DNA from: Siphonodentalium dalli
Taxonomy: Eukaryota; Mollusca; Scaphopoda; Gadilida; Siphonodentaliidae
Assembly: GCA_032622095.1 (NCBI GenBank)
Contig: CP136068.1
Coordinates: 157,487,465 to 157,551,464, forward strand
DNA length: 64,000 bases
Reading direction: 5' to 3'
This document shows positions 9,551-22,125 of the stretch, piece after piece. A model generated the notes under the pieces. It was not told the DNA's origin, made no database searches, and worked only from the letters and a program-made list of their open reading frames with translations. How positions within the stretch are numbered: position 1 is the stretch's first letter; every line of letters begins with the position of its first letter. Made by a program: the position numbers and the translations under genes.

Positions 9551-12280
9551 CATTTGAGTAGTGTTGTCAATATAGACGGCTGTTCCCAAACCCTATTTAT
9601 TGGTGATAACTCAGAATGTCTCGTTGATATAAGAAGAAATTATTGCCGCGTGCAGATCATGACGTCAATAACACGTGCTTCTGGTGTATATTATATTTAA
9701 TTACGCCGATTGTACACGTATACATTATGACTGTGTCCACTGCTATAATTCATCCAAGGTTGGTTAACCCATTGCGAGCCACACAGAGCGACGAGCAGAC
9801 TACAGTTAACAGTACATTGTTCTGTTTGTTTGGGGATCCCTGTGGGATATATACACCCCTGGGCAAGTGGTCCGACTGAATTACTATGATGTTATCAGGG
9901 AAAACTGATGCTGTTAAGCAAAACTACCAGTATATAACGGTTTTTCTTAGCAGTTGGGGGTGATCGAGTGTGGTTTACAACTTCCATATATGCATAGGTG
10001 ATTCTTAATTCAAATTGGAATTCCCCAACAAGTGCTGTCATGAATGTAAACACATAGTATGTCCACGTGTAACCAGCATGGTTCCATACGACATGTATAT
10101 TTGCATGGATAAAACATTATTACCGATTGGTAGATACGTATAATGGATGTATCCGCACGTCAACTATCACAACATACCGTATTCGCGCATGTGTGTACTA
10201 TTTCTGTAAGCCGTCAGCTGATTTTTGCCTGGCCGCCAAATATTCCAGATCGTGAAAAATAGGATTATTAAAATCGCAAACCATTAACTCTAAGCTTTGA
10301 TGGTTGGGTTCCTCGACTCAATTCAAATATGTTTTATCCACGAATTAACCAACTAAATAATAATTTAGGGGCGTTTAATCGGATTTGCATCTTTAATTAA
10401 AGATAGTGTATTTCTTCCAGATCACAATTACACAAAACAATAACACAATTTTCACAGTGTGTTAACGGACGAAGACGTCAATCTTCTGGTAAACTGTTTT
10501 CGAAAAATCATGTTCTACTGTGAGTATGTTTTCCTACATTTCGTCATTTTATGAATATTTTACTTGCGAGCCCTAAACCGTTGAATCAGCCGTGATGTCC
10601 GATATATCCCCATGATAGTGTTGTTTTGGAAACGATAAAAGTTAATTGGTAAATCGATGTTAAATTTGAACATCCTATTTTCGCACTAAAATAAAGCTTG
10701 TTTGCAATAAAATGCACTTTTCGAAAACCTCGAAAACACCATCATTTTCTCATCGAAAAGGTATTTTGCATACACTAGTATCCACTTCAAATAATGCGAT
10801 AAAACTGTTAGCATATTTCGATATATCTCCCGAAATACAGCCAGATTTTTGAAATTGAACGGTTGGTAAAATATTTTCAGCATCTGATGAACGGATGGTA
10901 AACAACACGCTACCAATGGAAAACGACGATTGTCTGGTAATATCTGGTTTGTGGCACCCTAATTTTAAATATCAACATCATTTAATCAACAACGATTCTA
11001 TTTACAACATCAACAACACATTACAGAAATGAGATTTATTTTGTTCTGTAACATGCTATTGGGGACAATGTAACAATACATAAGAAGTTGTTTGTGGACT
11101 CCATGTACAACGTATTATGCACTAAATTATATGACTCGGGTAGCTCAAACCACCAAGTTACTATCATAAAGATCAATTTTAATATAGCAGAAAATAGATT
11201 TAAAAAGACTGTTCTGTGTGATATTCGGAGACATAGAAATATCACATATAATTATACCACACTGATTGTTAATTAATCAATGCTGGTATCTGTGATTGAG
11301 AGAGAGAGAGAAAAAAATCAATATTCTGCAATACTAGATCTACACCATAGTACATTATTCATATCCTCCTACAATATATTGTTAATCACCTATGTATGGT
11401 CTTTCAAGAAAGAAATCTCAATTTGAGATTTGAGAACACTATACAGTGAACAAAGAAACGAAAAGGAAATTCGAAATCACAACTGTCAAAAGTTGAAAAT
11501 CATTATAAATTATTATGACGTTGACAAGTCTGGTGAATATGACATCTGATATTGCCAAGGTATATATATAATTCAATTCAATTCAATTTTTTTCTGCTAA
11601 TCGATATGTAGATATTACAAAAAAAATATATAAAACATCAAAATATTCGATTATGACATATATTGACAATAAATTTCATACGAAGAATACATGAGTGATT
11701 ATATATTTGGTCAGATTCCGTTCGGTGATGATTTCAGGTACAGTGAGCAGGGAAGTTATGGTCAGGGATGTAGGTATTTAAAGAAATAGGGGTTGTACAT
11801 GGAATATCAGTGTTTTTGCCTCAAATGAAAGTTGACAGATTCCTAATTGTCTTTTTACTTCTAGTCTTGAAGAGTTCTGAGAGTTTGTGGTCATTCGGTC
11901 TTCTACAGAACTATGGTTTTAAATAGGTCGATCTGAGTTCATTTAATTATGTACACTTCAGGATATCGTAATACTCATCGCCTAGTTCTTTGGTACAAAG
12001 TGTGCATACTATGGTTGAAGAGTAAGTATTTAGCCAAAAACCTTGTTCCATTCAGGTAGTTTGTAATTTCTTGCCTGAAATCGAATAATATTAGTGACAG
12101 TTCTATCACATATGGAGAGAAAATGTCCACGCTCGAAGTGTGTTTTAATAATTCGATAAAATGCATATTTACTCGATAGGGTTATTTTTGACCACGAGCT
12201 TTGGATGTAACAGTCATGTAATAACTGACAATGTCAAAACATTGGAATGTAATTTTGATGAGTTGTGACGTCATCCAAGT
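9551..12280. other. Intergenic stretch with MITE-B remnant
   Basis: Intergenic sequence upstream of the VWC gene. 10255-10400 is a partial MITE-B copy (TTGATGGTTGGGTTCCTCGA). 11299-11314 is a short GA microsatellite. Otherwise no coding or structural feature is seen. Confidence 0.4.
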
Positions 12281-12286
12281 GCGGTA

Positions 12287-12369
12287 TATAAGGATTAACT
12301 GTCATGTGGACTGTTTTTATGGAGGTTACATCTCCATAAAAACAGTCCACATGACAGTTAATCCTTATA
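12287..12369. repeat. Perfect 38-bp-arm hairpin
   Basis: Arms 12287-12324 and 12332-12369 are perfect complements around a 7-nt loop GTTACAT. The left arm starts TATAAGGATTAACTGTCATG. No mismatch is seen. It abuts the 330-bp dispersed repeat that follows. Confidence 0.9.
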
Positions 12370-12390
12370 TTTATATATACATTTAGCGAA

Positions 12391-12722
12391 AAAGCCACTT
12401 TTGTAAATGTATTTAAATATAAAAGTGTATCGTGACAAAACCAGCCCAAAATATCCCATAGCACCCTTGGCAAAAGTTAACAGGAACAATTTCTTTATAT
12501 TGAAACCTGATGATTTATTAAGTCAATCCAGCGCGAGTCCAAATGCGCCCAAAAACATTACGCGTTTTTCTTTCCGAAATCAATGACGCGTCGATATAAT
12601 TATGGGGTTGCAGTTATGAGCTGTTGCACGTTCACCGAGAAATAATTGCAACTAGTCACGTGGGCGCCGACCAATCGGAATGCTGGATTTAGTGATAATC
12701 ACACTTAGTATGTAAATATACA
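12391..12722. repeat. Dispersed 330-bp repeat, copy 2
   Basis: Partner of 2690-3022, with the same ends (CCACTTTTGTAAATG to TTAGTATGTAAATATA). 12723-13260 shows no feature. Confidence 0.75.
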
Positions 12723-13261
12723 ACAATAACTCATTAGAACTCCGGGTGTTGTCAGGTAAAACTTGTAAGTGTTCTATCTCTCAATGCATAGCAAATTTAC
12801 ATGAGTATTCCGACATAAAATATTTACAAATTAAAATAGAATAAAAATGTTATATAGATTAGTAACAATATATTATGTACACATATTGTATGGTAATTTA
12901 ATTTAAGGGCATTTCCACGGCGTCACGGATAACATGTCAGAAATAAAATAGTACACGCTGTTGAAATGCAGGAGGACAGATCCAATATTGTTGATATATC
13001 AACGTTCGTTGAAATATCCAACAAAATATTTATCAGAAATGGTGATACCTTTCAGTCATAATGATGTATTATAATCTATTTTTATGTTAAATTGTGCACA
13101 TGTAATTAGTAGTAACTCACATTTGATATGTGTTACATACGCTTATAGAGAAGACCCGAACTGTTACGAAGTCGCAATTTCATATGAGTTCGTGTTCTTT
13201 CGAAATCATGTAAACATTCTGATAAAATATATTTTTGACATTAAATTACTAAATTGAGTTA

Positions 13262-13634
13262 ACCATTTCATGGCTGGAGCTACACTGTCGCAACATTTAA
13301 AACCCTGTGCCAATGCATTCTCCTATATATGCGAGTCGACCATACATTCTTCAACAATTTTTATAATTGTTTCTATCATCTTTATAATTTTTTCTTACAT
13401 TCAATAACAATTTTTATCATTTTGTGTTATATTCTTTAACACCTTTTTTTCATTTTTTTTTATTTCATTTCTTCTTACATTTTTTAACAATTAACAAAAT
13501 AATATAAAATGTGTTAGGCCAATGCATTCTCTTATATATGAGAGGCCACATATGGTCGACTCACATATGTAAGAGAATATATTGGCACAGTGGTTTCGCA
13601 AAAATTCAGAAGCTGCCGTCATGAAAGGGTTAAC
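13262..13634. mobile_element. Palindrome-pair MITE, subfamily 2, degenerate copy
   Basis: Ends TTAACCATTTCATGGC and ATGAAAGGGTTAA with diverged palindromes near 13312-13340 (one arm largely lost) and 13517-13590. The ends differ from the TTAACCCTTTACCC subfamily while the palindrome core is shared, so two terminal types share one hairpin core. Confidence 0.6.
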
Positions 13635-14502
13635 AGCTGCTGTGGAGGTCGCAACAAATAAACCAGGCAATGTTCACAATTGTGACATTTTATTTTATTA
13701 CCTCCCCCCCCCGCTGATTTTTAGATGTGCGGGTAATTTACATTTAAAGTCCACTATAGAAAGTTATATGGAGACTGCCGTTTCACAATCCCCTGCGTTG
13801 GCCAAGACCATTAAAACCACCATGCTTTCGAACTGAATGCTTTAATGTTTTAACTTACATTTACAAAAAAATAACATATGAACAATTGTAGGATGCCCAC
13901 ACAGATGAAATAAAAATGACTGAAAAATAGAAATAAATAAGTAAAAGGAAAAACGCCCATACGCGTGTGACCTAACATGTATAATGCCAGAATGAAAAAG
14001 AAAAAAGTAGCATGCCGAAAAATACAAAATGAAGATGAATTTATTTATTTATTTAAGGGGAAAAGCCCCGTAAATATAAATAAATATATAAGAAGTGTGG
14101 TGAAAATGAAAAGAAATATGGAGAGAATGATGATGATGACGTGATTCAGGCCTACTTCAAATGATTGAAACAAATGACAAATAATGTCAATAAATAGAAC
14201 ATAAAACAACCGTGAAAACAAAGTTAATTAAACGTACACATTGGTGGGTCTACGGCTGATTGGCAGGAGCATAGCCAACACTACTAACAAAGTTCCACAA
14301 ATTATCACATGTAAAAAAACTGCAAGTTTTCAGAATGTTAATTCGAATCACCAAAATTCATATCGCCATGCTTCGACATAAACCAATAGTATCCCTACCG
14401 ATTTCACCAGCTGGTTTGAGTGAAAGGAAACTTGGACTATATTCAGTCTTTTGTCCATATTAACTTTGTCTTCTCCGGGGGAAGACTGGGTCTTTCCTTT
14501 AA

Positions 14503-14916
14503 ATGCCCACTTAATTTCGAGTTACCGATTAATTTTTTATAGTGCCTTGATATACGGTTTTAATAACATTGAAAACAGCTGAAATCATATATGAAATATT
14601 CCCCCCGTTATGGTTCCAAGAATGCAACAGAACTCCAACTAAAATGTGTTTTTTCAATGGAAGGGGAATAACTCTATCTTTAAGATATAGAGTTATTCCC
14701 CATACATTGAAAATAATACACTTTGCACTACAAAACAGATGAAACTTAAGCACTAAAACACGTCGGTATCTCAACAAAAACAACATGTTCCCAGTTTATT
14801 ACACCGGACAAGTTGATAGTAAAATGTGTTGGAGCTTCCTCTTTCAAAAGGTATATAATATAGCATATATTTTATATATGCGATCAGGGGATTCGAAAAT
14901 TAAGTGGGTCTTTATT
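14503..14916. mobile_element. Hairpin-bearing MITE, copy 2
   Basis: Inverted ends CCCACTTAATTTCGA (14508) and TCGAAAATTAAGTGGG (about 14896) bracket a hairpin (CAATGGAAGGGGAATAACTC facing GAGTTATTCCCCATACATTG). It shares its interior with 2425-2690; a solo end lies at 943-1010. No gene is seen. 13635-14500 shows no feature. Confidence 0.65.
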
Positions 14917-15510
14917 AGTTGTTTTTCAGCTTATTAACAGATGGAGGTATGTCAACCGAGATTCCGCAGCATGAGGCGCGTTTCAGGTTTTTCAGGTTTG
15001 TCAATAATAGGTCTCTGTTAGATAGCCAAACCAGTCTCAGAATTGTGTCTGATGTGTTAACCCAGCCATGTGGCCATCAATATATATAGCATATTGCGAA
15101 ACCAGTATCCACATTCCCAGGGCCAAAACCTACGTCAAGCACAAAACGGCATCAGCGATTCCAAATTCCCAGGACAGGAAACATAGTACGCCAAGGACAA
15201 AACATTATCTACGATTCCACATCCCAAGGGTAGGAAACATTTGTGAGGGATTTGGATAACTCTTCATGGCTGTGCATGTTGAGAGTTCAGGCACTCTTCA
15301 AGTACTTCTTGGCTGGTTTGAATATTTTCCGTAACGCGTTCAATTTCATTGACTGCTCTATCCTCTCTAGAAGTCTTGAAGTTATTTATTGTTTCCTCAG
15401 CTTGCCTTACAGCATCGACTGCATATTGTGTTTCCTACTCAAGTCATAGATTTTCTTTGCAATTGAGCTGAAACGTCCACCGGGGCCTGGTACATCTTAA
15501 TGAAGCACAT

Positions 15511-15914
15511 ACTTAACCCTTTACCCAACAAACCGGCCAAAACCGGCCAAATAAAGCTTCAACAGCCTAAAATATCTTCGGTCTGTCTCGATAGAACCAT
15601 ACAAATATGGATATCATTGGAACCGGCTCCTTGACCACATTGTGATAGTTACAGTTATGCCCTGTGCCAATGCATTCTCTTATATATGCGAGTCGACCAT
15701 AGGTCGCCTCGCATATATAAGAGAATGCATTGGCCTAAAAAAACTACTTTTTTTAACACTTTTTACCATTTTTTCTTACATTCTTTAACAATTTTATAAT
15801 TTTTAATGTGTTAAGCCAATGCATTCTCTTATATATGCGAGGCGACCTATGGTCGACTCGCATATATAAGAGAATGCATTGGCACAGGGCCCTTCTGTTG
15901 GGTAAAGGGTTAAT
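15511..15914 (+). mobile_element. Palindrome-pair piggyBac-like MITE, copy 2 (complete)
   Basis: The cleanest copy. TTAA target sites lie on both sides, with inverted ends of CCCTTTACCCAACA type. The first palindrome (about 15665-15733) reads GCGAGTCGACC then GGTCGCCTCGC at its tip. The second (15812-15882) reads GCGAGGCGACC then GGTCGACTCGC, i.e. it is the reverse complement of the first. A T-rich spacer of about 80 bp separates them. Confidence 0.88.
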
Positions 15915-16732
15915 ATGCCTGCACAGCTATTGAAATAACACTCATACTCTCTTCTGTTGGCTGACGAAGCCTTCGTGAGCACCATGGCGACTGTGGTTTT
16001 GTGTCGCCCGTTAGCGTGGTATTGGTGTAAACAATATTTATTCTACCCTCAACTAATACATGTATACATGAAATAAGACATTGAACAATATGAGTTAAAT
16101 TAAATGACAGGTTAGAAGAAAAGGGGAGTGAAGAGGATCTAACAACAAGCGGGTCATCGCTTATTTGAAGTTATCTCCTCGGAAAAGAAAAGCATGCAGA
16201 ATAGTATGTAGAATGAGCGTATGGCAAGAGGCTGAGTTAAAGAGAACAGGTTGGGGGGAATGAAAATAACAAGTTACTAACATTAAGTTGAGAGATGGAA
16301 GGAGTGGGACAGAGGGTGAGTTACTACTGCTGTGTGTTTACAAGTATTCTCAAATATATCTATCTTTGTTTTTCATGACTTGTTTACAAGTATTCTCAAA
16401 TATATCTATATTTATAGATCTTTATAACTTTGTTTTTCATGATGATTGACACTTAACGCAAATTTAACGGAAATTCACTGAATCGGGCAACTATGCTACT
16501 TGATTAAGTGGACGTATTTGGCCAAAGTTTTATTCAGTACTGATATGATTCTATATCTTATGATAAAGGACTGAAACGTTCACTTCTGGTATTGAAATTT
16601 ATTGGCATCTATTGAAGAAGTATAAGGACTTCATTTCTGGATTTCAGATCAACAGTTATGTAAATATTGGTATCTAGACTGTTGTCGCCGGTTTTAAGTT
16701 TATTATGTCTGTTTTACTAGATAATGTTAGGT
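15915..16732. other. Intergenic, no feature recognised
   Basis: Contains a two-copy repeat of GTTTACAAGTATTCTCAAAT (16338 and 16382) and nothing else that I can support. Confidence 0.4.
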
Positions 16733-17119
16733 TTATTTTCCGCCGATCGGGGGAAATCCCTGCCCAGGGGCTTCTTCCATTTTCGGTGTTGTCAGTGTAT
16801 GGGTTACTTCTGGTGTTGTTGTTGTTGTTGTTGTCGTCGTCGGTGTTGTTGTTGTGATTGTTCTGGTTGTTGTTGCTGCTGTTGATGTTGTTGTTGTCAT
16901 TGTTGTCGTTGTCACTGTCGCTGCTGTTGTTGTTATTGTTGTTGTTACGGTTGTCATTGGCGTTGTTGTTGTCACTGTTGCTGTTGTTGTCATTATTTTT
17001 GTTGTTGTTGGTGGTGATGATGGAGGTGTTGTTGTCACTGTTGGTGATGTTGTTGTCTTTGGTGGTGTTGGTGTCATTGTTGTTTGTGTTGTTATCGCTG
17101 CTGTTGTTGCCGTTGTCTC
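16733..17119 (-). CDS. Candidate Thr-rich mucin-like terminal exon
   Basis: On the minus strand a frame of about 128 codons runs from a possible acceptor (GTTTGTTTCAG just right of 17119) to TAA at 16733-16735. It is dominated by Thr with interspersed Pro, Val, Ala, Met, Ser and Arg, and closes with a non-repetitive tail containing EVTHTLTTPKMEEAPGQGF. Such runs are O-glycosylated in mucins. Polyadenylation-like AATAAA words overlap and follow the stop. The alternative is a degenerate GTT/AAC microsatellite that is open by chance, since other frames are also long. The non-repetitive tail and acceptor favour coding only weakly. Confidence 0.3.
   Translation of the reverse strand, partial: ETTATTAAITTQTTMTPTPPKTTTSPTVTTTPPSSPPTTTKIMTTTATVTTTTPMTTVTTTITTTAATVTTTTMTTTTSTAATTTRTITTTTPTTTTTTTTTPEVTHTLTTPKMEEAPGQGFPPIGGK
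16805..17115. repeat. Imperfect (GTT)n trinucleotide tract
   Basis: About 310 bp of GTT triplets with GTC, GCT, GGT and ATT interruptions. All three plus frames and at least one minus frame are open because of the triplet period, so open frames here are weak evidence of coding. Confidence 0.9.
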
Positions 17120-17439
17120 TGAAACAAACGCGGAATAAATGAAGGAATTATTATACGCGCATGTGCACAGCTGGTCACACTTTCTTTTGATACGAGGAAG
17201 TGCAATCGCGTATCAGAATAGTTTTGACCATTTCCCGTCAAGCGAACTATATCTTGGGCTATATATAGAATTCAGACTATTACCCGCCCACTGACGTCAC
17301 TTTTGACGTGAGATTTTATACTCAACGTATATACCCATGACAGTCGATAGTTATGTCGCATTAGTTATCCCTCTTAAGCCGTTGAATGGTATCAAGAGCT
17401 TTGTTGAGAGCCTGCGATAATTACATCCGATTCTCCTGA

Positions 17440-17952
17440 ATCGGAGATATTGGCTGAGTGGCACCACAAGGAGTTACTGGTGTTCGTATATGTTCGAGGG
17501 CAGTTCATCGACACAAACTTCGGATCAGCAACCATACTTTGGAAATTGAGAAAGGCAGACACAAACAACCTAAAGTAGCCGCTGATGAGAGAATTTGCAA
17601 AAAGTGTGGAATGGATGTAGAAACCGAAGAACACTTCATTATGCGATGCCCCATTTCTAAAAATCTAAGAAAACGTTTATTTGCTGGAATAAGCGACAAC
17701 ATTCATACCTTTAATAATATGGCTGATCAACAGAAATTCTTAATCATCTTGAGAAATGATGAGCCCAAAACATGTAATATCATCTCCAACATGGTCCAAC
17801 TCTTTCTACATAAACGGTGTGAACCACCAAACATTAAATATTAATATATGTATCTTACTATACTTATAATAACATTTTATTTATGTAACTCTTTTGACAT
17901 CGGCCTTATGTGGGTGTATCTGTCAATAAATTTATCTTATCTTATCTATCAA
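17440..17952 (+). pseudogene. Non-LTR retrotransposon 3' end, copy B with TTATC tail
   Basis: The best preserved of the retroelement 3' ends. An open frame to TAA near 17844 carries HKLRISNHTLEIEKGR, then ICKKC, EEHFIMRC and LRKRLFAGI, the C-terminal zinc-binding segment of a non-LTR reverse transcriptase polyprotein. The 3' UTR has TTGACATCGGCCTTATGTGG and ends in TTATCTTATCTTATC at about 17932. The upstream reverse transcriptase core is missing, consistent with 5' truncation. The clade cannot be assigned from this part. Confidence 0.65.
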
Positions 17953-18299
17953 GGTGCCATAGAACAACCTTCAATCGATGCGAACATCCGCCAAATTTTA
18001 AGGTTGGCTACATATGAAGATAGATTTATCTACATCTGTTCAAAATCGATTACGCTATTTTAAATATCAAGGTCATGGGCATTGGCAGGAACATTGTAAA
18101 AGTAAAGAAATCATATGTGGAAGTTGTTCTATTTCTGACATTTCATAACCCTGACATAAACTTACTAGTAGCCCCGCCGTGAGTTTCACAGTGATCACCA
18201 ATGGAATATGTCTGACACACACTCGACCATTTATCAGTGATCCTCCATTCAAGCATAAGTACACCTGCAACGATATAAATTCGCACCTAAGGGTAATTA

Positions 18300-18625
18300 C
18301 CCGCGAAGTGTTTATGACGGGTCATAACGTGACCCCGAACATACCCTGACCTTCAAAATAATCATTTCGAGGTCATATTACGCCTTTCGACGAGTCGCTA
18401 CGAAACTTGATACCTGGGGGTATTTTTGTTTAGGGAACGTTTTTCGACCAATCCAATCATGACCCCGACCTTACCTTGACCACACAAAGGTCATATCAAG
18501 TCCATATCGCGCCCTTCGACGAAATATCGGCATAAATTGATACCTAGGGGTATTTATGTCCGGGTAATGTTTGTACGAGACGGGTCGTGACCATGACCTT
18601 ACTTTGACCTACAAAATGGTCAATG
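18300..18625. repeat. Degenerate tandem repeat of about 125-150 bp, TGACCT-rich
   Basis: Three diverged units share TGACC(C/T)CGACCTTAC-like words, TTCGACGA and TTGATACCTAGGGGTATTT. Each contains TGACCT or AGGTCA, the nuclear-receptor half site. 17953-18299 shows nothing. Confidence 0.6.
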
Positions 18626-19890
18626 CGGGGTTATCACGCTAAACATAAGGGGAACAGCTCGGATATGTCGTGTCACCCTGCTAACACCTTATATATCCAT
18701 AAGCCTATTTTTAAAACACCCCAATCTCATACTGACATGATACTTTGGGTTTATGCAAACAGCTATAAACCGCTACGTCAACACGGGGAATGTAACATTC
18801 AACTAACATCGCCGAAAATTTCAAAGAAATCGACAACACCACTCCACAGAAAACATCGTCTGAAATACTCACAATTGTAAATATTTGCATCTCGATTCGG
18901 GACACAAATATCGGCGATAAAATAACACAAATGATTTCGCCATCAAGAGTCATTACATTTAATTAATATATAAGTATAGCTGCCAATTATGTTGTCAATT
19001 GTGTTTAATATACATGATAAATAACTACTTTGACCAACATTCTCAATTTATGTTTATCGCCCTGCCGGGGTGTTTCACACCACTTTAACTACACATACGC
19101 GTACCTATAATTCGGTATTATTGTATGTGACATTTGATATTCTCCCACGTATCAGTGTCGCAATAACAACGACACCTCCCAAATTCGCACCAACAATATA
19201 ACCTTTTATGATAGTGTGTGAATCCTTACATAATAAATCCCATATTAAAATATCAGAGACACATAAATAAATAATCCTGGCATAATAAATCCCATATTAA
19301 AATAAACATAAACGTATAATTTGAACGGTTGCATTAAATCCGCTTGGAATTTGGTATCCAGCAGCTAATGCGCTGATCTATCATGCAAATTTACACATAT
19401 CCTATCTGCGCGAATTTACACATATCCTATCTGCGCAAAATAACTTGATTTCGACTTTACCTACGGGACAGCAACAATAACATTAGGGGGAATGGATAAC
19501 ATATCTATAAACGCGTGTATAACTTTAATTTAGATACGATATATATTAGGTGCTCGGTACCTGATATACCAGATAATATGTATGGGGCTTTCGCACTTAC
19601 CTTATATTACGCATGTGGGTCATACAAAGCCTTAATCAATTGTTATCATGAAACATAAATCATAACACAGATTTTGTGTGTGTTCTATGGGTTTCTGCTA
19701 TCTTTTCTGTTCCAAATCTTTGAGACTGTATATCAGAAACTGCCGTTACAGCAGGGTGCTCTGCCTATCATTAGCTTATGTCAACTTCCGGTGGGCAAGA
19801 CATGGTACCTCTATATGTGGTCTCTTCTGCTATTGGGCATCCCCCCTTTACTCACATAATGTGGGTCACACAAAGTCACTGCACTGTCAC
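18626..19890. other. Intergenic, no gene recognised
   Basis: AT-rich sequence with a short direct repeat (CATAATAAATCCCATATTAA at 19229 and 19280) and a duplicated TTTACACATATCCTATCTGCGC at 19390-19436. Open frames carry no recognisable domain. Confidence 0.4.
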
Positions 19891-19892
19891 TG

Positions 19893-20720
19893 CGGCAGCT
19901 TGTCTGATCCGGGATCTCACCATATCAACTCGGCTTGATATGGAGACACATATCACTTCACTGTGCTGATTATATGTTTATTATGTGACCAATTGAACTG
20001 AATTATTACAACCAACCTCTGAGATTTATTGAGAAAAAGGTGATCAGTTTAATTCAAATTTAATGAACGAATCGCAACAATTCAATCAAGTTATCAACAA
20101 TAACAATTTCGAGAATAAATGTCTGAATTGAAAATAGTTCCGCAGCCTCGTTCTGATTGAGACACGTATGATATGGAATCGGATCACGATACTATTATGA
20201 TCCGATTTATCGGAAAACCATCACCAAACGATAGTGATGTTTAGTGAAAATACAGTCATCTAATAATAAATAAAGATTATCACTACATGCAGTGAAGTGA
20301 TCTGTGTCTCCACATCACATCTCGTTGAGAAGGTGAGATCCCGGATCAGACAATCCGCCGGGATCTCACCTTCTCAACGAGACGTGATGTGGAGACTCCG
20401 ATCACTTCACTGTAGTAATAATATGTTTATTATATGACAAATTGAACTTAATTATTACAGCCAAATTCTGGAATTTAATACGAAAAAGGGGATCAGTTGA
20501 AATCAAATTTAATGAACGAACTGCAACAATTTAATTAACAACAGCAATTTTAAATAGAAATGTCTCTATTGAAAATAATTCAAGAGCCTCATTCTGGTTC
20601 AGACACACATTGTATGCAATCGGATCACGATCATGATCCGATTTATCGGAAAAACCATCACGAAACGATGGTGGTATTTAGTGAAAATAATGACAGTTAA
20701 ATAATAAAGAAGATTATCAT
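19893..20720. repeat. Tandem pair of a 400-bp repeat with a 53-bp-arm foldback
   Basis: Two diverged copies (about 19970-20280 and 20420-20720) share TTATTACA, TTAATGAACGAA and TCGGATCACGAT. Between them (20290-20412) lies an imperfect palindrome with arms of about 53 bp. Its left arm includes TCGTTGAGAAGGTGAGATCC and its right arm GGATCTCACCTTCTCAACGA, with AGTGAAGTGATC / GATCACTTCACT at the tips. Each copy also has a GATCCGATTTATCGG hairpin. Probably two copies of one foldback element. Confidence 0.7.
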
Positions 20721-21195
20721 GGTGAATTTGTATCGGTAAATAGTCCATATGTCGCAGATACGGGGCTAGACGGTCTCTGTTGCAATGTGGGTGTCCACCA
20801 TGCAATTTCTAAAATGTACACAACGAGAACCAGATATAAATACCGGTACATGGTTCGCGAACTTTCGATTTGCAGCAGCTCATTGGGTTGAAACTTTCCA
20901 AATGTTGGAAATTTGACGACTAGTTATTGATTTCACAATTCAATACGAATGTCATCATGCCCTCGTATAAACACGGATGCAGGTCATGTCAATCTATAAG
21001 GTGGGGATATTGGTCTGTAAATTGTAAATACAAACTGAGGGTACGAAATGAGTCACGAGTTTACGAGTTGCCTCAGCTGCAGGTTACGAGTTGTCTCATA
21101 ATATGATACGAGTTGACTTTTTTCGGAGGGTAAGAGCCGGTCAGCGTATGATATGACTTGCTCCCTTTGGGGTTTGTGGTTGGGGGGGGGGGGGG

Positions 21196-21545
21196 CTATA
21201 GAAGGATCGGAATATAAAAATTTCCCAAAACGTGATATTTATCAACAGGTTGTTCAACGAAATATGGCCGTATTATCACTTTCGTATCACGAAATTTGGG
21301 CGTATTACCACTTAATTTTAGAGTTATCCATCTTCATCCGCAATTTTGTCCGAGACAATCGGTTTGACGCTCATTTCTGGGCAACAAATAATTAAACATT
21401 TCGAGAACTACCAAATTTCCAAAATCGATATCTGATCACTCTGAGCTTTGATTGGTGGGTTCCTCCAGTCGAATCAAATATCTTTCACCAGAAGCCCAAC
21501 AAATAGTCATTTGGCAGCACTAATTTGAATTATGCATCTTTAATG
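21196..21545 (-). mobile_element. MITE family B, copy 3
   Basis: Recognised by TTCATCCGCAATTTTGTCCG, GATATCTGATCACTCTGAGC and the end TTATGCATCTTTAA. The left end is lost in a G-run. Confidence 0.55.
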
Positions 21546-21609
21546 CACCATGTGTCTGTTTGATACTGCCTTTATCACATCGGTTCTTGTGCACTTTAAA
21601 AAAAAAGTT

Positions 21610-22125
21610 CAACTTGAGACCACGTGACTCCTGGTCGTGATATATACTCACCATGAGACCATGTGACTCCTGGTCGTGATATATACTCACCAGTGTTCAC
21701 GCTATATTGGCCGAACATATTTTTGCCAAATTAGATCCTCATTTTCTGGTCTCGCAATTAATGAATATTCTTGTTTTATTTAACATCTAACATTCTATAT
21801 AATTGTGTCCATACATTCAAATATCGTGTATAGACTTCTTCAATCCCACCATTGTTACTTCACAATATGCCACTACCCCAATCTACCTTTCAGCTATATG
21901 ACAGACAAAGGATTTAACAGTCTTAATCCTCATTACTGTTTTATCGCATTTGTTGGTCCATTGTTTGAAAGTGCACTGCCATTAATGGCCTTTGTTACAC
22001 ATTAAGCTGGATCACCTAATCAATTAGCAGATAATCATACTATAAATTTGATTCTAGATCACGCTACAAAATTAATTTGGATTTTTCAATTAGATTTCGG
22101 ATTTTGGGGTAAAAAAAAACTTTGG
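21610..22125. repeat. Tandem 38-bp doublet followed by dispersed repeat copy 2
   Basis: Two units with GTGACTCCTGGTCGTGATAT (21617-21690) precede the partner of the 99-545 repeat (21692-22120). Confidence 0.7.
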
